From JBBDRJ01 sp963766295 (GTDB lineage Bacteria > Actinomycetota > JAICYB01), in the NCBI GenBank assembly GCA_963766295.1, contig CAVXYW010000002.1, positions 1,674,001-1,738,000 of the forward strand: a stretch of 64,000 nt of DNA, in the 5' to 3' direction. The first letter of the stretch is position 1. Each line of letters opens with the position of its first letter. A model generated the notes under the pieces. That model saw only the letters and a list, made by a program, of their open reading frames with translations, made no database searches and was not told the DNA's origin. This document shows positions 50,464 to 60,350 of this stretch, one piece after another. The translations under genes were made by a program, and so were the position numbers.

Positions 50464-50472
50464 CGCCCTCGC

Positions 50473-52035
<1,563 letters not shown>

Positions 52036-52048
52036 GTTTTCGCCTCTT

Positions 52049-52588
52049 TCATTCCGTAAAGGTTTCTTTGAGGTCCTGCAGCCTCTTGCGTACCGTCGCG
52101 TCGATCACTTGGTCGCCGACCTTCGCGTAGATGCCGCCGACAACGGACGGGTCGACGATGACCTTCGCGTCGACGGTCTTGCCCGTGGCTTTGGAGAGTG
52201 CATCGTTCAGGCGCTTCCGCTGCTCTTCATCCAGCGGGATGGCGCTCCTAACTTCACCGAGCACCTTCGCGCGACGTTCGCTGGCCAGCGATGCGAGCTC
52301 CTCGACGATCGAGTCGAGCTCGCGCGTGCGTCCCTGCGCGATCACGAATTCGATGACGTGTTTCGTCAGTTCGGATGCGCGATCACCAAGGAGCTCTTCG
52401 ATCACTGCGGACTTGCGGTCGTCCGGGATGGCGATGTCGGTCAGAGCCGTTCGCAGTTCGTTGCTGCGCTCGAGGCCCTTTGCGAAGTGAAAGAGCTCCT
52501 CGGAAACCTGGTCGAGACGGCCCTCGGCCTCAGCGATCGTGAGGATCGCCTGGGCGTAACCGCGGATCAGGTCGCGAGGGTCGCTCAA
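52049..52588 (-). CDS. atpH: ATP synthase delta subunit
   Basis: 179 residues from the TTG at 52588 (TTGA overlap with atpF). N-terminal six-helix bundle (RDLIRGYAQAILTIAEAEG) and the C-terminal strand-rich region VDPSVVGGIYAKVGDQVIDATV, the OSCP signature. Links F1 to the peripheral stalk. Confidence 0.94.
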   Translation of the reverse strand: MSDPRDLIRGYAQAILTIAEAEGRLDQVSEELFHFAKGLERSNELRTALTDIAIPDDRKSAVIEELLGDRASELTKHVIEFVIAQGRTRELDSIVEELASLASERRAKVLGEVRSAIPLDEEQRKRLNDALSKATGKTVDAKVIVDPSVVGGIYAKVGDQVIDATVRKRLQDLKETFTE

Positions 52589-53151
52589 TTGTTCGCTCCT
52601 GCTCCCGTCGATGAGATGAATCTCTCAATGAGCTGGCGCTGGGCGGCCGGATCCGACAACTCCTGCTCGAGAACGCGACGGGACGCCTCAAGAGTCAGGT
52701 CCGCGACCGTCCCCTGAAGCTCGGCGAAAGCACGCTCTCGCTCCTGGCTCGCGTCCTGCCGGGCCTTGTCGATGATTCCCCTCGCCTCTTCTTCTGCTTT
52801 GGAGATGCGGTCTTGACGGATCACTTCAGCCGCGTCCGATGCTTCCTTCAGGATCCGGTCGGCTTCGCCTCGCGCGTCAGCGATGCTTCGGTCGTACTCC
52901 TCCCGCTTCTGCTCGGCCTCCAGGCGCGCCTGCTCCGCCCGCTCGAGCTCGCCGCGGATGGCGTCCTCGCGAGCCTGCAGGCCCTTTCGAAGCGCGGGGA
53001 ATGCCTTCCATGCAAGGAATCCGAACAGGATGAAGAAGGCGACCGCCCCGAAGATGAGCTCGTTCCACTCGGGCAGGACGACACGCGTGGGGTCCGCTGC
53101 CTCGGGCGCGTGTTCCTGCGCCAGCAACATCAATTGGGTACCCAGCATCAT
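52585..53151 (-). CDS. atpF: ATP synthase b subunit
   Basis: 188 residues. One membrane helix (about 32-52, LIFGAVAFFILFGFLAWKAF) followed by a long charged coiled coil (RAREDAIRGELERAEQARLE-type heptads to about residue 165). Peripheral stalk that dimerises and binds delta. The first ATG of two is used. Confidence 0.95.
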   Translation of the reverse strand: MMLGTQLMLLAQEHAPEAADPTRVVLPEWNELIFGAVAFFILFGFLAWKAFPALRKGLQAREDAIRGELERAEQARLEAEQKREEYDRSIADARGEADRILKEASDAAEVIRQDRISKAEEEARGIIDKARQDASQERERAFAELQGTVADLTLEASRRVLEQELSDPAAQRQLIERFISSTGAGANN

Positions 53152-53162
53152 CGCCGCCCCCT

Positions 53163-53411
53163 TTACGTGATCAAGAAGAAGAGCACGAATCCCAGCAGCG
53201 CGAGGGCTTCGGCCAGTGCGAACCCAAGGAACATGATCGGGCGCACCAGCCCGGCCGCCTCCGGCTGCCGAGCGATGGCTTGGATCGCGTTGCCGAAGAT
53301 CAGACCGACACCGATTCCTGGACCGATCGCCGCGAGTCCGTAGACCAGACCCTTACCGATCGCGGCCACACTGATTGTCGTTTCTGCGGCTTGTGCCAGC
53401 AACATCTCCAT
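53163..53411 (-). CDS. atpE: ATP synthase c subunit
   Basis: 82 residues: hairpin of two membrane helices with polar loop ARQPE. The ion-binding Glu sits in GFALAEALALLGFVLFF. The residues that mark Na+ specificity (Gln in helix 1, Ser after Glu) are replaced by Val and Ala, so the ring is predicted to be proton-driven. A T-A-rich spacer separates it from atpB. Confidence 0.96.
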   Translation of the reverse strand: MEMLLAQAAETTISVAAIGKGLVYGLAAIGPGIGVGLIFGNAIQAIARQPEAAGLVRPIMFLGFALAEALALLGFVLFFLIT

Positions 53412-53429
53412 GTCCTGCCTCCTTTGTCT

Positions 53430-54227
53430 CTAATGCTCCGGGTGCAGTGCGCCCTGTATGTACACCGCAGCCAGGATCGTGATGATGAACGCCTGGATCA
53501 GACCTATGAACATCTCGAAGCCTGTTAACACAACGGAGAGCACAAAGGGGAAGGGGAAGGCCGCCCGCAAGATGATGCTGTCGGCTCCATAGAGGAAGTA
53601 CGCGGAAGCAAGGAAGAAGATCGTGAGCATCACGTGACCGGCCATCATGTTCGCGAAGAGCCGGACGGCCATCGTCAGCGGTCGGAAGATGAACGTGGAC
53701 ATGAACTCGATCGGTGTGAGGATCACGTAGATCGCCTTCGGAACACCCGGCGGGAACAAGATCCCTTTGAAGTAGTTGATCGGGCCCTGGTTCTTTATCC
53801 CCAGGTAGTTGAAAATCACGTACGACAGGCCTGCGAAGAATGCCGGGATGGCCATGCGGCTCGACAGCGGGAACTGGATGGGCGGCACGACCTCCATAAA
53901 GTTCATCGCGAACACGAAGAAGAACATCGAAGTCAGCAGCGGCATGAATCGTTCGGTGTCGGATCCGAGGATCGGCGCGACAATCTGCTCGCGCACGCCG
54001 TCGACGCCGGCTTCGAGCGCGTTCTGCAGCTTCCCGGGGATCACCGTCGCCCGGCGGAAACCGGCCACGAACAGTCCCGCGAGCAGGAACGTTAGTCCGA
54101 ACATCACAAGGGTGATGAAGGTGACGTGGAACTCCATGCCGCCGATCTTGAAGCTGAAGAGCGGCGCGAACTCGAGTAGATGGGTGACTTCGGGGACGTG
54201 GAAGCCGGGAGCGGCGGCGAGATTCAT
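53430..54227 (-). CDS. atpB: ATP synthase a subunit
   Basis: 265 residues from the ATG at 54227, overlapping the upstream gene's stop as ATGA; the longer open frame is not used. Five or six membrane helices. The key half-channel Arg is in PLTMAVRLFANMMAGHVML, with the final helix GLIQAFIITILAAVYIQGA. Forms the proton path next to the c ring. Confidence 0.96.
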   Translation of the reverse strand: MNLAAAPGFHVPEVTHLLEFAPLFSFKIGGMEFHVTFITLVMFGLTFLLAGLFVAGFRRATVIPGKLQNALEAGVDGVREQIVAPILGSDTERFMPLLTSMFFFVFAMNFMEVVPPIQFPLSSRMAIPAFFAGLSYVIFNYLGIKNQGPINYFKGILFPPGVPKAIYVILTPIEFMSTFIFRPLTMAVRLFANMMAGHVMLTIFFLASAYFLYGADSIILRAAFPFPFVLSVVLTGFEMFIGLIQAFIITILAAVYIQGALHPEH

Positions 54228-54643
54228 CTTGACTCCTTGCTGGCCAATGCTGGCTGGCGCATCCAGACGGGAACGTAGAAGCCGCGCGCGTAGCTGAAGC
54301 ACTCGGCCGTGAGCGAAGCAACCAGAGCAGCGCAGAAGAACACCGCGAGCAATGTGCCGTTGATCCACGTCACGGATGCGAGGCTCCCGAACGTGCCGAG
54401 CACGAACGCCAATCGCACAACGAACATCGAATAGCCGACTGCGAGCACCTTGACGGTCAACGCCCGGGCCCAAGCGGTGGACAACACGGCAAGACCGTGA
54501 TTAGCGGCGATGATGCCGACTCCGATGAGCGCGGATAGCGCTCCTGCGCGCCCGTCGACGAACAGACCGACTACGGCGCCGGTCACGGCGACGACGCAAA
54601 GCGCGGCAAATCCGATCCGGGCAAGGTGGAGCTCATGGCGCAT
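54224..54643 (-). CDS. atpI: AtpI-like small membrane protein of the ATP synthase operon
   Basis: 139 residues with four hydrophobic segments (LHLARIGFAALCVVAVTGAV, ALSALIGVGIIAANHGLAVL and two more). The position directly before atpB and the four-helix layout match AtpI, an accessory factor for c-ring assembly. Sequence similarity is too weak to be certain. Overlaps atpZ and atpB. Confidence 0.7.
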   Translation of the reverse strand: MRHELHLARIGFAALCVVAVTGAVVGLFVDGRAGALSALIGVGIIAANHGLAVLSTAWARALTVKVLAVGYSMFVVRLAFVLGTFGSLASVTWINGTLLAVFFCAALVASLTAECFSYARGFYVPVWMRQPALASKESR

Positions 54644-54980
54644 CGCGCTTCACCCCGCTTCGTTCGGCGGCCGCGTCGTCCCTGAAGGACTTGATGTACA
54701 CGAGGTAGATGCCGGCGAAATTGCCCACCAAGGCGCCGATCACGAAGAAGATGGGGCGCGTCCCTAGCCAGTAGTCGAGCCCGTAGCCGGCACCTCCCCA
54801 TACAGCGATGCCGGCGAAGATCGTCGAAAGGTACGTCCAGCCTTCTCCGAGCCCCGACCACATCTTTCGGCCTTCGGCTTCGAAGCGGCGAGAAACATAG
54901 CTTTCGGTTTGGGTGCCCACGGCGAACGGAATCCTAGGCGGGCGCTTAGAGGGGTGTCGAACCGCCGAGTCGTGAGCCAT
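54633..54980 (-). CDS. AtpZ/AtpI-type accessory protein, first gene of the atp operon
   Basis: 115 residues, ATG at 54980. A basic N-terminus is followed by two helices: YLSTIFAGIAVWGGAGYGLD with the small-residue GGxGYGLDYWLGT motif, then PIFFVIGALVGNFAGIYLVY. This is the AtpZ signature of proteins proposed to carry Mg2+ or support Fo assembly. Promoter elements lie 34-60 nt upstream, inside the end of the preceding gene. Confidence 0.75.
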   Translation of the reverse strand: MAHDSAVRHPSKRPPRIPFAVGTQTESYVSRRFEAEGRKMWSGLGEGWTYLSTIFAGIAVWGGAGYGLDYWLGTRPIFFVIGALVGNFAGIYLVYIKSFRDDAAAERSGVKRDAP

Positions 54981-55013
54981 GTCCGCCCTCCGAACCTTGA
55001 TCCGGTGCCACGG

Positions 55014-55040
55014 ACTTTGTGAATCCGCTCACAAAGTATA
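55014..55040 (-). promoter_or_regulatory. atp operon promoter with 9 bp inverted repeat
   Basis: Minus-strand -10 TATACT (55040-55035) overlaps a perfect inverted repeat, ACTTTGTGA (55014-55022) and TCACAAAGT (55029-55037), with a 6 nt spacer. A repressor bound here would cover the transcription start. A TCACAAAGT half-site also precedes nadA. Confidence 0.55.
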
Positions 55041-56159
55041 TCAGGACGGAGAGACCTGCTGCTCCTCCGGTTCGGCGACAGTCCTACGCAGGCTGGGAGC
55101 CAATGTCAGCAGCACGACGATCCCTCCCGCGGCGGCGAAAGCCAGCACGAACCGTCCCCATGAGATGGTCCCGGCGATCACGAGTCCGATAGCCAGGATC
55201 AAGGCCCATCCGTACATCAACAGAACGGCGCGACGGTGTGAATGGCCCAGACGAAGCAATCGGTAGTGGATGTGCTCATCGCGCTCACCGATCATGATCG
55301 GCTGCCGGTTTCGCATACGACGCAGGGTTACGAAAACGAAGTTGCCAACCGGTAAAGCCGCGAACACGACAGGCGTGAATATCAACGGCAGTGCGAGTCG
55401 TCCGCCGGCACTCCCCGGTCCGGTAAATCGTCCGATCATCGAGATCGTTGCACCGGCGAGGAACAATCCGAGCGGGTACGCGCCTGTGTCGCCCATGAAT
55501 ATGCGAGCCGGATGGAAGTTGAACGGCAAGAAGCCGATGCACGCTCCGACGAGAGCAGCGGCGACCAGCGGCGCGAGTGGGTCGGGTCCGAGGAACTCTT
55601 GCGGAAGACGCGTCGAGTAGAAGAACAATCCGGCTGCGGAGATTGCAGTGAGCCCCGCAGCCAGTCCGTCCAGTCCGTCTATGTAGTTCACGGCGTTCAT
55701 CATCAAGACGATCCAAACGATGGTGAGGATGGCGGAGAGGTCCGGAGACAAAGACATCACTCCGACGCCGGGCAACCAGAAGAAGCTCAGCTGGATACCG
55801 GAGAAGTACACGATGCCCGCTGCGAACACTTCCCCGGCGAGCCGAGGCATCCGCGAAAGATCGCGGTGGTCATCGAAGATCCCGATGACGAGAACGATGA
55901 AACCACCGACCAGGAGTCCGGCGACTTCGCTGAACTTGAAGACTTCGCGCAACGAGTCGAAGGTCGAAGCAAGTCCCACGGCGACGACGAACCCGAGATA
56001 GATCGCCACTCCGCCATACGTCGGAGTAGGAACGTCGTGGACCTTTCCTTCCTTCGGTATGTCGACGCCGATGAGCCGAGTTCCGACGCTGCGGACGATG
56101 GGCGTGAAGAACAGTGCTGCTGCAGCGGCGATGGCCGCGACGAGGAAGTACGGAGCCAA
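55041..56159 (-). CDS. Undecaprenyl-phosphate GlcNAc-1-phosphate transferase (WecA/TagO type)
   Basis: 372 residues from the TTG at 56159, 3 nt after the upstream stop. Ten or eleven membrane helices. The family sites are PTPTYGGVAI, the Asp pair in GIFDDHRDL, NAVNYIDGLDGLAAG, the loop FLPFNFHPARIFMGDTGAYPLG, and HIHYRLLRLGHSHR near the end. It transfers a sugar-1-phosphate to undecaprenyl phosphate, starting teichoic acid, arabinogalactan-like linker or other wall polymers. Confidence 0.92.
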   Translation of the reverse strand: MAPYFLVAAIAAAAALFFTPIVRSVGTRLIGVDIPKEGKVHDVPTPTYGGVAIYLGFVVAVGLASTFDSLREVFKFSEVAGLLVGGFIVLVIGIFDDHRDLSRMPRLAGEVFAAGIVYFSGIQLSFFWLPGVGVMSLSPDLSAILTIVWIVLMMNAVNYIDGLDGLAAGLTAISAAGLFFYSTRLPQEFLGPDPLAPLVAAALVGACIGFLPFNFHPARIFMGDTGAYPLGLFLAGATISMIGRFTGPGSAGGRLALPLIFTPVVFAALPVGNFVFVTLRRMRNRQPIMIGERDEHIHYRLLRLGHSHRRAVLLMYGWALILAIGLVIAGTISWGRFVLAFAAAGGIVVLLTLAPSLRRTVAEPEEQQVSPS

Positions 56160-56162
56160 ACT

Positions 56163-56900
56163 CTACCGGCGAGCTTTGGCCCGCGCAGGCGCGCGCCGGG
56201 CGGCCACCTTATGCGTTTTAGCAGTCGTCTTTGCGGCCTTAACGGCCTTCACTGCCTTCACTGTTTTCACAGGTAAGGGGCGCGCTTCCTGATGCTCGGG
56301 GCCCTGCAGAAGCATGATCACGTCGCTGACCAGGGCATGAACCGCGTTGGCCAAGGCCGTCCAGGCCTCCTCACCCTTGCCGTTGGGCTCGATCAGGTTC
56401 AGGTCTTGAGGCCGGATGCCACCCCAGAAGCCGAAATCGGCGCGAGCGCGCTTACGGATGGAGTGGGCCTGGATGATCGTGTCCCTCATCGCCTCGAGCC
56501 GGTCTGAGAACAGGATCGGCGGACGCACAGGCGCCCGCTGCGCCCAATGAACGAACTCCTTGATCGTGAACACGCGATCCCATGCTTCAGGCACGAAGCT
56601 CCAGATGTGCGAGACCTGATCCCACGACATCGCGAGGATCAGGTCGGGGTCGCTGCATTGGTCGGCGCTCAGCGGCGACGGAAGGTGATCCGAGATGTCG
56701 ATGTCGATATGACTCGCAGCCTTGACCGCATCCGGATGCATCAACTCGTCGGGCAGCGTGTGGGTGCCGGCGGATTCGATCTCCCAGATAACGCTGTCGG
56801 GCTTGGCGCTCAGGATCTGCGACGTGCAAGCGGCAGCCAGAGGGCTACGGGCGTTGTTCCCGTTGCACACGTAAAGGAGCTTGAATCGCGGGGTCGCCAT
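56163..56900 (-). CDS. Low-molecular-weight protein tyrosine phosphatase with a basic tail
   Basis: 245 residues. The P-loop is YVCNGNNARSPLAAA (CX5R with Ser after Arg), and a DPDLILAMSW segment follows where the family has its acid and core strand. It belongs to the LMW-PTP/arsenate-reductase fold, which dephosphorylates phosphotyrosine in wall-polymer export systems, or arsenate. The last 35 residues are Lys/Ala-rich (TVKAVKAVKAAKTTAKTHK), like a histone H1 tail. It lies between wecA and tsaC. Substrate uncertain; the catalytic aspartate loop is not clear. Confidence 0.75.
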   Translation of the reverse strand: MATPRFKLLYVCNGNNARSPLAAACTSQILSAKPDSVIWEIESAGTHTLPDELMHPDAVKAASHIDIDISDHLPSPLSADQCSDPDLILAMSWDQVSHIWSFVPEAWDRVFTIKEFVHWAQRAPVRPPILFSDRLEAMRDTIIQAHSIRKRARADFGFWGGIRPQDLNLIEPNGKGEEAWTALANAVHALVSDVIMLLQGPEHQEARPLPVKTVKAVKAVKAAKTTAKTHKVAARRAPARAKARR

Positions 56901-56927
56901 AAGAGGTTTTGAACCGGCGAAAGCGTA

Positions 56928-57575
56928 TCACTGTGGTTCAAATTGAACCCTGCTGAGCGCCGTTGTTATCTCGTCGGACGGGATCGCGCCCTCGCGTAGA
57001 ACTCGCGGACGGGCTCCAGTCACGTCGACCACGGTCGACGCCAAGCCCACGATGTGGCCGCCGTCGAGATAAACGGCGACCGAGTCACCGAATGCTTTCT
57101 CCATGTGTGAGACATCGGCGAGAGGCTGCTCCCCCGACTTGTTGGCGCTTGTCGCTGCGAGCGGTCCGGTGCGGTCGAGCAGATCGAGAGCGACGGGATG
57201 ACGCGGCACGCGCAACCCGATGGTTCCCTCGCGCGTCAAAAACTTCGGTACGCCCATCCAGGCACGAACGACGAGCGTCAGGGGGCCGGGCCAGAACCGC
57301 TCGGCGAGGACGCTTGCCGCGCGGTTCGGGCCCGACCACCGGTTCAGCCTTTCATCCTTCGGAATCAGAACCTGCAAAGGACGGTTCCAATCCCGCCCCT
57401 TCAATTCGTAGATCCGGTCTACCGCGTCCCGGTTATGGGCATCGACGGCCAGGCCGTACACGGTCTCGGTGGGAACCGCGACGATGCGCCCGCGTTTGAT
57501 CGCACGCGACGCGCGGGTGACAAGCGATTCGGGACCGCGAACCCCCGGCCTCTTCGGCTCGGCCGGCATAGTCAT
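56928..57575 (-). CDS. tsaC: L-threonylcarbamoyladenylate synthase (YrdC/Sua5)
   Basis: 215 residues from the ATG at 57575, overlapping the prmC stop as ATGA. Makes threonylcarbamoyl-AMP for t6A37 of ANN-decoding tRNAs. IVAVPTETVYGLAVDAHN, KGRDWNRPLQVLIP, FWPGPLTLVV, GLRVPRHP and ATSANKSGEQPL are all conserved. The Sua5 C-terminal domain is missing, so it is the short form. Confidence 0.93.
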   Translation of the reverse strand: MTMPAEPKRPGVRGPESLVTRASRAIKRGRIVAVPTETVYGLAVDAHNRDAVDRIYELKGRDWNRPLQVLIPKDERLNRWSGPNRAASVLAERFWPGPLTLVVRAWMGVPKFLTREGTIGLRVPRHPVALDLLDRTGPLAATSANKSGEQPLADVSHMEKAFGDSVAVYLDGGHIVGLASTVVDVTGARPRVLREGAIPSDEITTALSRVQFEPQ

Positions 57576-58420
57576 CTCCGAGCTGTCACAACCCGTGGCC
57601 GCCCGGTGCGATCTTCTCGGATCGCTACTTCTGCCCAGGCTTCGAGACCTTCCGCCACGAGCCGGGCTTGATCCGGTGTGCCCACCTCCAGCGCCAAGGC
57701 ACCCGTGCTCTTCACCCACTCCACGCTTTGATCAACGAGCCGGAGCAGCACATCGGTCCCATCGGCCCCCGCGAAAAGCGCCTGGTTTGGTTCAGCCTCT
57801 ACATCTGATGGGAGCTGTGAGCCGTCGGCGATGTAGGGCGGATTGGAAACGACCAGGTCGAACGAGCACCTCATGTTCGAAGGCACTCCTTCGAAGAGAT
57901 CTCCGCGGACCAGATGTACATCGACACCGGCGGATCTCTCGTTGAGCGAGGCCCATTCCAAGGCTTGCTCCGAGATGTCGGTCCCCCACACCTCGGCTCC
58001 CGAGCGCTCGACCGCCAGCGCGATCGCTATCGCGCCGCTGCCGGTTCCCACGTCGACGATCTTCGGGTCCGGAAGATCCGCGACGAGATCGAGCGCCGCC
58101 TCGACCAGGGTCTCGGTCTCCGGACGAGGCACAAGCACACCCGGTCCGACGGCGATCTCGCGTCCATAGAAGATCGTCGAGCACAGGATGTAGGCGAGTG
58201 GTTCGCCCCCGGCACGACGGTGAACGAAAGCGTCGAGACGCTGGGCCGTCTCTTCGCCCACGTCCTCGCGCAACCGGACCCAGATATCTCCCCACTCGAC
58301 TCCCAAAGCATGAGCGGCAAGTCGCTCGGCTTCCCACCTGGCCGACGCAACGCCCGCAGCCGTCAGTTGCATTGTTGCGTCGCGAACGAGCGACGAGAGA
58401 GTTCGTGCGTTAGCCAGCAT
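57572..58420 (-). CDS. prmC: Release-factor glutamine N5-methyltransferase
   Basis: 282 residues, ATG at 58420 inside the end of prfA. Methylates the GGQ glutamine of release factors. The N-terminal helical domain recognises the factor; SAM motif is VDVGTGSGAIAIALA, and the substrate loop is VSNPPYIADGSQLP. The paired prfA upstream encodes its substrate. Confidence 0.95.
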   Translation of the reverse strand: MLANARTLSSLVRDATMQLTAAGVASARWEAERLAAHALGVEWGDIWVRLREDVGEETAQRLDAFVHRRAGGEPLAYILCSTIFYGREIAVGPGVLVPRPETETLVEAALDLVADLPDPKIVDVGTGSGAIAIALAVERSGAEVWGTDISEQALEWASLNERSAGVDVHLVRGDLFEGVPSNMRCSFDLVVSNPPYIADGSQLPSDVEAEPNQALFAGADGTDVLLRLVDQSVEWVKSTGALALEVGTPDQARLVAEGLEAWAEVAIREDRTGRPRVVTARR

Positions 58421-59474
58421 TACCTGCAGCCTGTTTGAGACCTTCGACGATCTCTTCCAGGTCTCCGTCCATGATCTGTTGGATGCCGTGAGCCGTTAAT
58501 CCGATGCGATGATCGGTGACACGGTTCTGCGGAAAGTTGTAGGTGCGAACCTTCTCCGAGCGATCGCCGGTTCCGACCTGAGACCTGCGCTCGGCCGCGA
58601 GCTCGGAGTGCGCTTGCGCTTCGGCTAGATCCTTGAGCTTGGCCAACAAGATTCGCATCGCGCGATCCATGTTTTGCCGTTGCGATCGTTCCGATTGGCA
58701 GGTGACCATCAAGCCCGTCGGCTCGTGCCTGATGCGGACGGCTGAGTCAGTCGTGTTCACGTGCTGCCCACCGGGTCCGGAGGCGCGGTAGGTCTCGATG
58801 TGGAGATCCGACTTATCCATGTCGACCTCCACTTCCTCGGCTTCGGGCAGCACGGCTACAGTCACCGTCGATGTGTGGATGCGCCCCGACGATTCAGTTT
58901 CCGGAACGCGTTGCACACGATGAACGCCCGACTCGTGCCGGAGTGCCGAGAATGCGCCCTTGCCGTCGACCTCGAACATCGCCTCCTTGATGCCGCCGAC
59001 ACTGCCCTCGGAAGCTTCGAGAACATCCGTCTTCCAGCCCTGCCGCTCTGCGTACCGCTGGTACATGCGCATGAGCTCGCCGGCGAACAGCGACGCTTCG
59101 TCACCTCCGGCTCCGGATCGGATCTCGACGATGATCGCGCGGTCGTCGCGCGGATCACGCGGAACGAGAAGCTCCTGGAGCCGCGCCTCGACAGACACCA
59201 GCTTCGTTTCGGATTCCTCGACGGTGGCCCGCAGGAATTCCTGGTCTTCCTTGCTGCTGGCATCGGATCCCATCTCGCGGGCGGACGCCGCCTCTTCGGT
59301 GGCTGCCTTGTACTCCTCGTAGAGCCGGACCATCTCCTCGTGCTCTGAGGCTTGTTTGGCCAGCTCTGCATAGCGCTGGTGATCAGAGGCGACCTCGGGC
59401 GAGGCAAGCTCGTCCAGCAGCCGGCGATGCTCGGCCGTCATCTCCTCCAGACGCGCGATCTGCCCCTCTTCCAT
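58410..59474 (-). CDS. prfA: Peptide chain release factor 1
   Basis: 354 residues. Reads UAA and UAG stop codons. The codon-recognition tripeptide is PET in VHRVQRVPETESSGRIHTS, a variant used by many bacterial RF1s, and the peptidyl-hydrolysis motif is SGPGGQHVNTTDSAV. The C-terminal LAKLKDLAEAQAH region is normal. It overlaps prmC by 11 bp. Confidence 0.97.
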   Translation of the reverse strand: MEEGQIARLEEMTAEHRRLLDELASPEVASDHQRYAELAKQASEHEEMVRLYEEYKAATEEAASAREMGSDASSKEDQEFLRATVEESETKLVSVEARLQELLVPRDPRDDRAIIVEIRSGAGGDEASLFAGELMRMYQRYAERQGWKTDVLEASEGSVGGIKEAMFEVDGKGAFSALRHESGVHRVQRVPETESSGRIHTSTVTVAVLPEAEEVEVDMDKSDLHIETYRASGPGGQHVNTTDSAVRIRHEPTGLMVTCQSERSQRQNMDRAMRILLAKLKDLAEAQAHSELAAERRSQVGTGDRSEKVRTYNFPQNRVTDHRIGLTAHGIQQIMDGDLEEIVEGLKQAAGNAG

Positions 59475-59504
59475 GGGCTGAGGATATCGGCGTGGCGCCG
59501 GGAG

Positions 59505-60350
59505 CTAGACGGTGAGTGCCGTCCGCAGCGCTGCCTGCGCCACTTCGATCTGCGAATCGTCCGGTTGACGCGTGGTCACACGCTGAAGCAGCCGGCCCGG
59601 CAGAGTGACTACCCTCGCCCAAAGAGCGCCGGGCGATCGCGCTGCAGCGCGCATGAGCTCGTATGCAACGGCAACGACGATCGGAAACAGCAGCAATCGC
59701 CACAGCGCACCGGCCCACCATGGCTCCCGAGGAAAGAGGGAATGAATGAGACCGGCAGCGATCACATAAAGAGCGACGAAGTTCGTGCCACACCGCATGT
59801 GAATCGGGCTCGACGTCCGCGTCTGCTCTGTCGTCGGAACATCGTGGAGCCGTTCGTAGGATGCGATGACCATGTGCTCGGCACCGTGATACGCGAACAA
59901 TCGCTTGGACTGGCCCGATCGCGCGATGGCGAGTAGATAGAAGAGCACCGCAGCAGCTCGCAGCAGAGCTTCGGCAACATCTCCGGCTGCTCCTTCCCAA
60001 CCGGAAGCCAGAAGCGATGCCGCCACAACAAAGACCAGCAATGCAGTTGCGCCGACGGGAATCAGGCTACCGACCACTTCTCCTGCCGAAGGCTCGGACC
60101 CTGACTGTTCCCTAAGTGCGATACGCAGGGCACGGATACCGATGCCGATGGCCTGAGCCAGCGCAGCCGGCCCACGCATGATCGATCTGCTCAACGTCGT
60201 TGATCCGTCCTGAACGGGATGAGCTTCGGTGTGTATCGATCCGTCCGGACGCCTGATGGCAACCGCCCAACGGTCCGGCGTGCGGACGAGAACGCCTTCC
60301 GGCAACGCTTGGCCGCCGACGGCGGAAGGGTCCGTTAAACCTTGCGCCAG
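59505..60350 (-). CDS. DUF1385 membrane protein
   Basis: About 281 residues. The N-terminal signature VGGQALPEGVLVRTPDRWAV, two or three membrane helices after about residue 100, and the block AYHGAEHMVIASYE are typical of DUF1385. The latter contains the HGAEH motif with paired His and suggests a metal site. No function is established. The start is awkward: the gene overlaps the end of thyX, and CTG at 60350 is the nearest possible start in this frame. The usual ATG is absent. Confidence 0.75.
   Translation of the reverse strand: MAQGLTDPSAVGGQALPEGVLVRTPDRWAVAIRRPDGSIHTEAHPVQDGSTTLSRSIMRGPAALAQAIGIGIRALRIALREQSGSEPSAGEVVGSLIPVGATALLVFVVAASLLASGWEGAAGDVAEALLRAAAVLFYLLAIARSGQSKRLFAYHGAEHMVIASYERLHDVPTTEQTRTSSPIHMRCGTNFVALYVIAAGLIHSLFPREPWWAGALWRLLLFPIVVAVAYELMRAAARSPGALWARVVTLPGRLLQRVTTRQPDDSQIEVAQAALRTALTV

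Noticed and set aside
58880..58930. PET instead of PAT/PVT in release factor 1 as a sign of altered stop-codon reading
   Set aside because: PET is used by ordinary RF1 proteins in other bacteria, and UAA, UAG and UGA all end genes in this window.
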